A stretch of 64,000 bases of DNA, from contig CAZPHS010000002.1 of assembly GCA_964586785.1 (NCBI GenBank), positions 86,948-150,947 on the forward strand, read 5' to 3'. Each line of letters starts with the position of its first letter. Positions within the stretch are counted from its first letter, which is position 1. The notes under the pieces are model-generated. The model searched no databases. It was not told the DNA's origin and worked only from the letters and a program-made list of their open reading frames with translations. Below are positions 61,751-64,000 of the stretch, in pieces. A program made the translations under genes and the position numbers. This stretch comes from SZUA-584 sp041656035. GTDB taxonomy: Bacteria; Bacillota; Clostridia; Christensenellales; SZUA-584.

Positions 61751-62143
61751 ATGACTCGATATGGGGATTATTATCAATGCGCAATCTGCGGACATATTAT
61801 AGGCATACTAAAGCCGGGCAAACCGTCGCTTGCCTGCTGCGGGCAGGAAATGATACGCCTTGAGGCGAAAGGCGCGGCGGAAGAGGGAAAAGAAAAGCAT
61901 GTGCCGGTTATCGTGCCCGAGGGTTACAACACCACGATAAAGCTTGGCGGCATACCGCATCCTATGACGGAGGAACATTATTTCTGCTTTATTGAAATAG
62001 TTAAAAAAGACGGCCAGCGCATAAACGCGCAGCTTAATCCGGGGGACGAACCCGCGGCTGTGTTTAACGTTAATGTTATGGACATTGACGCGGTATATGC
62101 TTATTGCAATATACATGGCCTTTGGATAAAGCAAACACATTAA
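61751..62143 (+). CDS. Desulfoferrodoxin / superoxide reductase
   Basis: ATG 61751 has AGGAGG at proper spacing; ATG 61745 is too close. The 130-residue product has the N-terminal desulforedoxin iron site (CAIC...CC) and the catalytic iron site with EKHVPVI, GGIPHPMTEEHY and CNIHGLW (four His, one Cys). It reduces superoxide to peroxide without making oxygen, a hallmark of anaerobes. It is 13 bases after perR. Confidence 0.95.
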   Translation: MTRYGDYYQCAICGHIIGILKPGKPSLACCGQEMIRLEAKGAAEEGKEKHVPVIVPEGYNTTIKLGGIPHPMTEEHYFCFIEIVKKDGQRINAQLNPGDEPAAVFNVNVMDIDAVYAYCNIHGLWIKQTH

Positions 62144-62171
62144 TTTTAAGAATAAAAAAGGAGGATATGCT

Positions 62172-62708
62172 ATGAAAAAATTAAGCGGAACAAAAACGGA
62201 GAAAAATCTTATGGAGGCTTTTGCGGGAGAATCTATGGCGCGCAATAAATATTCTTATTTTGCCTCACGCGCCAAAAGCGACGGTTATGTGCAGATATCC
62301 AATATTTTTGCCGAGACAGCCGATAACGAAAAAGAACACGCGAAGCTGTGGTATAAGCTGTACGCGGGCATAGGCTCTACAATGGATAACCTTGTAACGG
62401 CGGCGGCGGGTGAGAACGACGAATGGTCTTCCATGTATCCGCGTATGGCAAAGGAAGCCAGAGAAGAGGGCTTTGACGATATCGCCGATTTATTTGACGG
62501 CGTAGCCGGAGTGGAAATAAAGCATGAGGAGCGCTACAAAAAGCTGTACGATAATATAAAAGCCGGAATAGTATTTGAGCGGGATACGGCGGTTGAATGG
62601 AAGTGCGCAAACTGCGGTCATCGCTTTGTCGGCAAAGAAGCGCCCGAGAAATGCCCCGTATGCGCGCATCCCAAAGCGCATTTCGAGCTGTTCGCTCAAA
62701 ATTATTAA
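62172..62708 (+). CDS. Rubrerythrin
   Basis: The 178-residue product has the diiron four-helix bundle with glutamate motifs (FAGESMARNKY, ETADNEKEHAKLWY, GVEIKHEERY) and a C-terminal rubredoxin-like site (CANCGHRF...CPVCAHPK). It reduces peroxide to water and completes the superoxide reductase pathway. GGAGG precedes the ATG. It ends the perR operon. Confidence 0.96.
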   Translation: MKKLSGTKTEKNLMEAFAGESMARNKYSYFASRAKSDGYVQISNIFAETADNEKEHAKLWYKLYAGIGSTMDNLVTAAAGENDEWSSMYPRMAKEAREEGFDDIADLFDGVAGVEIKHEERYKKLYDNIKAGIVFERDTAVEWKCANCGHRFVGKEAPEKCPVCAHPKAHFELFAQNY

Positions 62709-62720
62709 TACGGTTTTTCC

Positions 62721-62747
62721 AAAGAGGCCAAAAACGGCCTCTTTTTT
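62721..62747 (+). terminator. Terminator of the perR operon
   Basis: AAAGAGGCC (62721-62729) and GGCCTCTTT (62736-62744) form a perfect 9-bp stem with a 6-base loop and a T tract. Confidence 0.9.
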
Positions 62748-62874
62748 CGTTACAAATACTTTGACGGATATAAGTTCTGACAATATTTACAGCCAAATTA
62801 TTAGTATACAAGCGTTATCTTCTTTAGAATGTAACCATAGGGTAATATAAACTTAATATATATTCGTGTTTACA

Positions 62875-62934
62875 AATAGGCTGTGATAGCACGCGCCTAT
62901 TAGTTTTGTGTCTTTTGCGGCTAATAGTTATAAT
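62875..62934 (+). promoter_or_regulatory. Promoter of the NlpC/P60 gene with overlapping inverted repeats
   Basis: TTGTGT (62906-62911) and TATAAT (62929-62934) are 17 bases apart. AATAGGC/GCCTATT (62875-62881, 62895-62901) and CTATTAG/CTAATAG (62897-62903, 62921-62927) are two overlapping inverted repeats that cover the -35 box, so a regulator may bind here. The rest of 62748-62874 shows nothing clear. Confidence 0.5.
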
Positions 62935-62965
62935 TACATAACTTAGTGTATAGGAGGTGTTAATA

Positions 62966-63880
62966 ATGAAAAGGCCATTAAGATTTGTTATCGCGGCCGC
63001 CTGTATAATAGCGGTTATGTTCGTGTTTTTACCAAACGCGGAGGCATCGGGAGCTTTAATGCGCTTAGGCAGCGGCGGCGGCGCCGTTACAAAGCTGCAA
63101 AACCGCTTGCATGATCTAGGATATTTTGATTATCATGCTGCAACGGGTAATTACGGTACGATTACCCAAACGGCGGTTGTAAGGTTTCAAAAAGTAAACG
63201 CTCTCGCGGCGGACGGTATCGCCGGTCCCGCTACGTTAAACAAACTATACTCGAGCTCGGCAAAAAGCTTGGTTTTGCGCGCGGGCAGCGGCGGGGAGGC
63301 CGTGCGAACAATGCAGCTTAAACTAAAAAACCTTGGGTATTTTACCGGAACCGGAACCGGACATTTTGGCGCTATAACGCTTGATGCCGTAAAAAGGTTT
63401 CAGCAGTCCAACGGGCTTGCGGTTGACGGAATAGCCGGACCGGCAACGCGCAAAAAGCTGTTTTCAAACAATGTAAAGGCATACCGTCCGGCAAATACAT
63501 CCGCGCCTTTGATTGCCGATATAGCGCTTTCTCAAAACGGCAAGCCTTACGCCTGGGGCGGAATCGGTCCGTCGTCATACGACTGTTCGGGGCTCGCGTA
63601 TTACGCGATGACAAAGGCCGGCTACGGCATATCAAGGCTTTCGTCGGCGGGATACGGCGCCGTCGCGTCATGGCCGAAAATAACGGGAAGAGATGGCTTG
63701 GCAAAGGGTGATTTGTTATTTTTCCGCTCGGACGCTTCCCCGGGCGTAGGGCACATGGGCATATATACGGGAAACGGTGAATTTGTTCATGCCTCGTCCG
63801 GACAGGGCAGGGTTATGATAAGCACTCTCGACAACACCTATTGGATGCGTAATTATTTGTTCGCACGCCGCGCGATGTAG
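62966..63880 (+). CDS. Secreted NlpC/P60 wall hydrolase with two peptidoglycan-binding domains
   Basis: ATG 62966 after GGAGGTG gives 304 residues. A signal peptide (about 1-28) is followed by two PG_binding_1 domains (about 32-95 and 105-170; RLGSGGGAVTKLQNRLHDLG and the matching repeat) and an NlpC/P60 domain with catalytic Cys in YDCSGLAYY, His in GHMGIYTG and the polar residue in EFVHASSG. It cuts peptide cross-bridges of peptidoglycan. This layout is common among cortex- and wall-lytic enzymes of spore formers. Confidence 0.93.
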   Translation: MKRPLRFVIAAACIIAVMFVFLPNAEASGALMRLGSGGGAVTKLQNRLHDLGYFDYHAATGNYGTITQTAVVRFQKVNALAADGIAGPATLNKLYSSSAKSLVLRAGSGGEAVRTMQLKLKNLGYFTGTGTGHFGAITLDAVKRFQQSNGLAVDGIAGPATRKKLFSNNVKAYRPANTSAPLIADIALSQNGKPYAWGGIGPSSYDCSGLAYYAMTKAGYGISRLSSAGYGAVASWPKITGRDGLAKGDLLFFRSDASPGVGHMGIYTGNGEFVHASSGQGRVMISTLDNTYWMRNYLFARRAM

Positions 63881-63888
63881 CCGAATAT

Positions 63889-63919
63889 AAAAAAGCGCTC
63901 CGGATTCGGGGCGCTTTTT
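63889..63919. terminator. Bidirectional terminator
   Basis: AAAAAGCGC and GCGCTTTTT arms enclose a GC-rich loop. It can end the NlpC/P60 gene on the + strand and the partial gene on the - strand. Confidence 0.85.
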
Positions 63920-63938
63920 CACTATTTACGGGTGTATA

Positions 63939-64000
63939 TTATATGGTTTCGGCCGATTCAACCGGAGCCTGCGCATCGTCGTCGCCGTTTCCGAAAACGC
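63939..64000 (-). CDS. C-terminal end of an unidentified gene (cut by window edge)
   Basis: The minus strand gives a frame ending in FGNGDDDAQAPVESAETI and TAA at 63939, just before the bidirectional terminator. An acidic tail like this is common in several large cytoplasmic proteins. Twenty residues are not enough to name it. Confidence 0.4.
   Translation of the reverse strand, partial: VFGNGDDDAQAPVESAETI

Overview
The window looks like a chromosome segment of an anaerobic, plant-fibre-degrading member of the Clostridia. Base composition is moderate. Gene families are Firmicutes-like (LCP protein, B. subtilis-type PurR, CinA, FloA/NfeD, UPF0210, ECF transporter). Anaerobe markers are present: superoxide reductase, rubrerythrin, and a butyryl-CoA dehydrogenase/Etf cluster whose EtfA carries a ferredoxin domain. 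No species can be named from sequence reading alone.

Layout. 0-19.5 kb is mostly housekeeping: a truncated membrane protein, cinA, a zinc-ribbon membrane protein, a ctp-trxB-glmM run, an SH3/peptidoglycan-binding protein preceded by a candidate small structured RNA with its own consensus promoter, a yerC-like/pcrA/ligA operon, gdhA, an LCP protein, murC, purR and an AraM-type dehydrogenase. 19.8-45.2 kb is a carbohydrate island. An AraC regulator and xylAB lie on the + strand. They converge with a 21.5-kb run of 12 minus-strand genes: LacI regulator, GH94 phosphorylase, triplicated surface protein, two LplB/LplC-type permeases, solute-binding lipoprotein, DUF624 protein, surface GH5 endoglucanase, GH31 alpha-xylosidase, GH42 beta-galactosidase, GH29 alpha-fucosidase and GH43 enzyme. 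This set matches the linkages of fucogalacto-xyloglucan. The likely route is cleavage at the cell surface, import of oligosaccharides by ABC transport, side-chain removal in the cytoplasm, backbone phosphorolysis by GH94, and xylose entry through XylA/XylB. A near-perfect promoter flanked by two LacI-type operators drives the run. A decayed tyrosine integrase and an intact tRNA-Arg(CCU) sit just upstream, which suggests acquisition as an island.

46.5-64 kb holds a UPF0210 protein and then a tightly overlapping eight-gene operon (48.25-55.4 kb) behind a long structured leader. The operon encodes an ECF transporter (S, two ATPases, T), three exported proteins built from sulfite-oxidase-like (Oxidored_molyb) modules, one of them fused to an alkaline-phosphatase-superfamily hydrolase, a MobB-like GTPase with a cysteine cluster, and a small kinase. 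I read it as a possible uptake and salvage system for a phosphorylated pterin or molybdopterin-like cofactor. It is the best candidate here for an undescribed system; its substrate is inference. After it come bcd-etfB-etfA, an NfeD/FloA membrane-microdomain cluster, a perR-superoxide reductase-rubrerythrin operon, and an NlpC/P60 wall hydrolase.

All calls come from reading sequence and recalling family motifs; no database search was run.
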